Of a stretch of DNA of 64,000 nt, positions 63,749 through 64,000 are shown one piece after another. The translations under genes were made by a program, and so were the position numbers. Position 1 is the stretch's first letter. Each line of letters begins with the position of its first letter. The DNA is from Thalassospira sp. HF15 (GTDB lineage Bacteria; Pseudomonadota; Alphaproteobacteria; Rhodospirillales; Thalassospiraceae): assembly GCF_011806525.1 (NCBI RefSeq), contig NZ_JAAVKI010000003.1, positions 62,001 to 126,000 on the forward strand, written 5' to 3'. The notes beneath the pieces were generated by a model, which had not been told where the DNA came from, ran no database searches, and saw nothing but the letters and a program-made list of their open reading frames with translations.

Positions 63749-64000
63749 ATGATACTTGACATGCAATACAGGAGAGAGATCGACGGTCTACGTGCCTTGG
63801 CTGTAATTTCAGTTATACTTTTCCATGCAGATTTAGGGCCATTCGACGGCGGCTTTGTCGGAGTAGACATTTTTTTTGTTATTAGCGGATACTTGATTAC
63901 ATCGATTATAATTCGAGAAGAGACGAATAATAATTTCTCATACGCTGATTTCTACCAAAGACGAATTCGAAGAATACTTCCTGCACTCTTCACCGTATCT
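63749..64000 (+). CDS. Acyltransferase family 3 (OafA/YrhL-like) protein, 5' part
   Basis: An open frame runs off the right edge: [19 protein letters not shown] continuing with [20 protein letters not shown] and [15 protein letters not shown], then the [17 protein letters not shown] block. This is the start of a membrane O-acyltransferase that acetylates LPS O-antigen or other surface sugars; the catalytic histidine is in LFHADL. Only 84 codons are visible. The start could also be the ATG at 63761. Strong A/T bias in codons (AATAATAAT, ATTATA) sets it apart from most of the window and suggests horizontal origin. Confidence 0.88.
   Translation, partial: MILDMQYRREIDGLRALAVISVILFHADLGPFDGGFVGVDIFFVISGYLITSIIIREETNNNFSYADFYQRRIRRILPALFTVS

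Overview
The window is a 64 kb stretch of chromosome from an alphaproteobacterium, most likely a marine Rhodospirillales member close to Thalassospira. This rests on moderate-to-high GC, an alphaproteobacterial OxyR and bc1 gene layout, a PetP/PetR-like regulator pair beside ilvE, polyhydroxyalkanoate (PHA) genes, and choline-sulfate and fructose uptake modules typical of marine and soil alphaproteobacteria. Species assignment is inference. I see no tRNA or rRNA gene, CRISPR array, prophage or complete insertion sequence. Most of the window is ordinary core and metabolic chromosome.

Layout, left to right. 0-10 kb: uvrB (cut by the left edge), aspartate aminotransferase, an alpha/beta hydrolase, the peroxide module ahpC-ahpD with divergent oxyR, a rhomboid protease, an alcohol dehydrogenase with a DUF2478-like protein, and a glutamine amidotransferase. 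10-20 kb, mainly minus strand: prs-rplY-pth-ychF, then lgt-midA-like-pgeF-lipoprotein, then hldD with divergent ubiK. 20-31 kb: ybjN-like, proC-tetR, a phasin, csaA, two paralogous soluble PAS-PAS sensor genes sharing a composite upstream element, fpr, a nitroreductase, and a MarR / OmpR-type regulator / EnvZ-type kinase set divergent from ilvE. 32-42 kb: an orphan periplasmic binding protein, a BCCT transporter with choline sulfatase and its LysR regulator, an agmatinase-like enzyme, azoR with a LysR regulator, and trmL-hemF. 43-50 kb: a DJ-1/PfpI gene with a TetR repressor, the bc1 operon petABC, a second orphan binding protein, a methyltransferase, and gloB. 50-57 kb: a frcR-frcBCAK-like fructose system and a LysR / cysteine hydrolase pair. 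57-64 kb: fcl-gmd-manC for GDP-L-fucose, phaB and phaA, and an AT-rich tail with a truncated O-acyltransferase.

Connections. Two parts of PHA metabolism (phasin; phaA/phaB) lie far apart. The phasin promoter carries two dyads with a TGC-N3-GCA core exactly 60 bp apart, suggesting control by a PhaR-type repressor encoded elsewhere. The bc1 operon has a strong sigma-70-like promoter overlapped by an inverted repeat, and a perfect FNR/FixK box in its leader. A PetPR-like regulatory set lies about 14 kb away. The TetR/DJ-1 pair shares near-identical 15-bp operators.

The most unusual structural observation is at 57.2-61.1 kb. The last codons of phaB and a terminator with identical stem arms occur a second time just beyond fcl, so fcl-gmd-manC is bracketed by 26-bp direct repeats, as expected for a cassette that entered at the 3' end of phaB and regenerated the gene. 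Other leads are the composite element upstream of the two PAS sensor genes, a MITE-like 150-bp element near 33.7 kb, a strong unexplained inverted repeat near 42.9 kb, and a 22-codon hydrophobic ORF in the lgt-pgeF cluster. I did not find a clearly new multi-gene defence or biosynthetic system.
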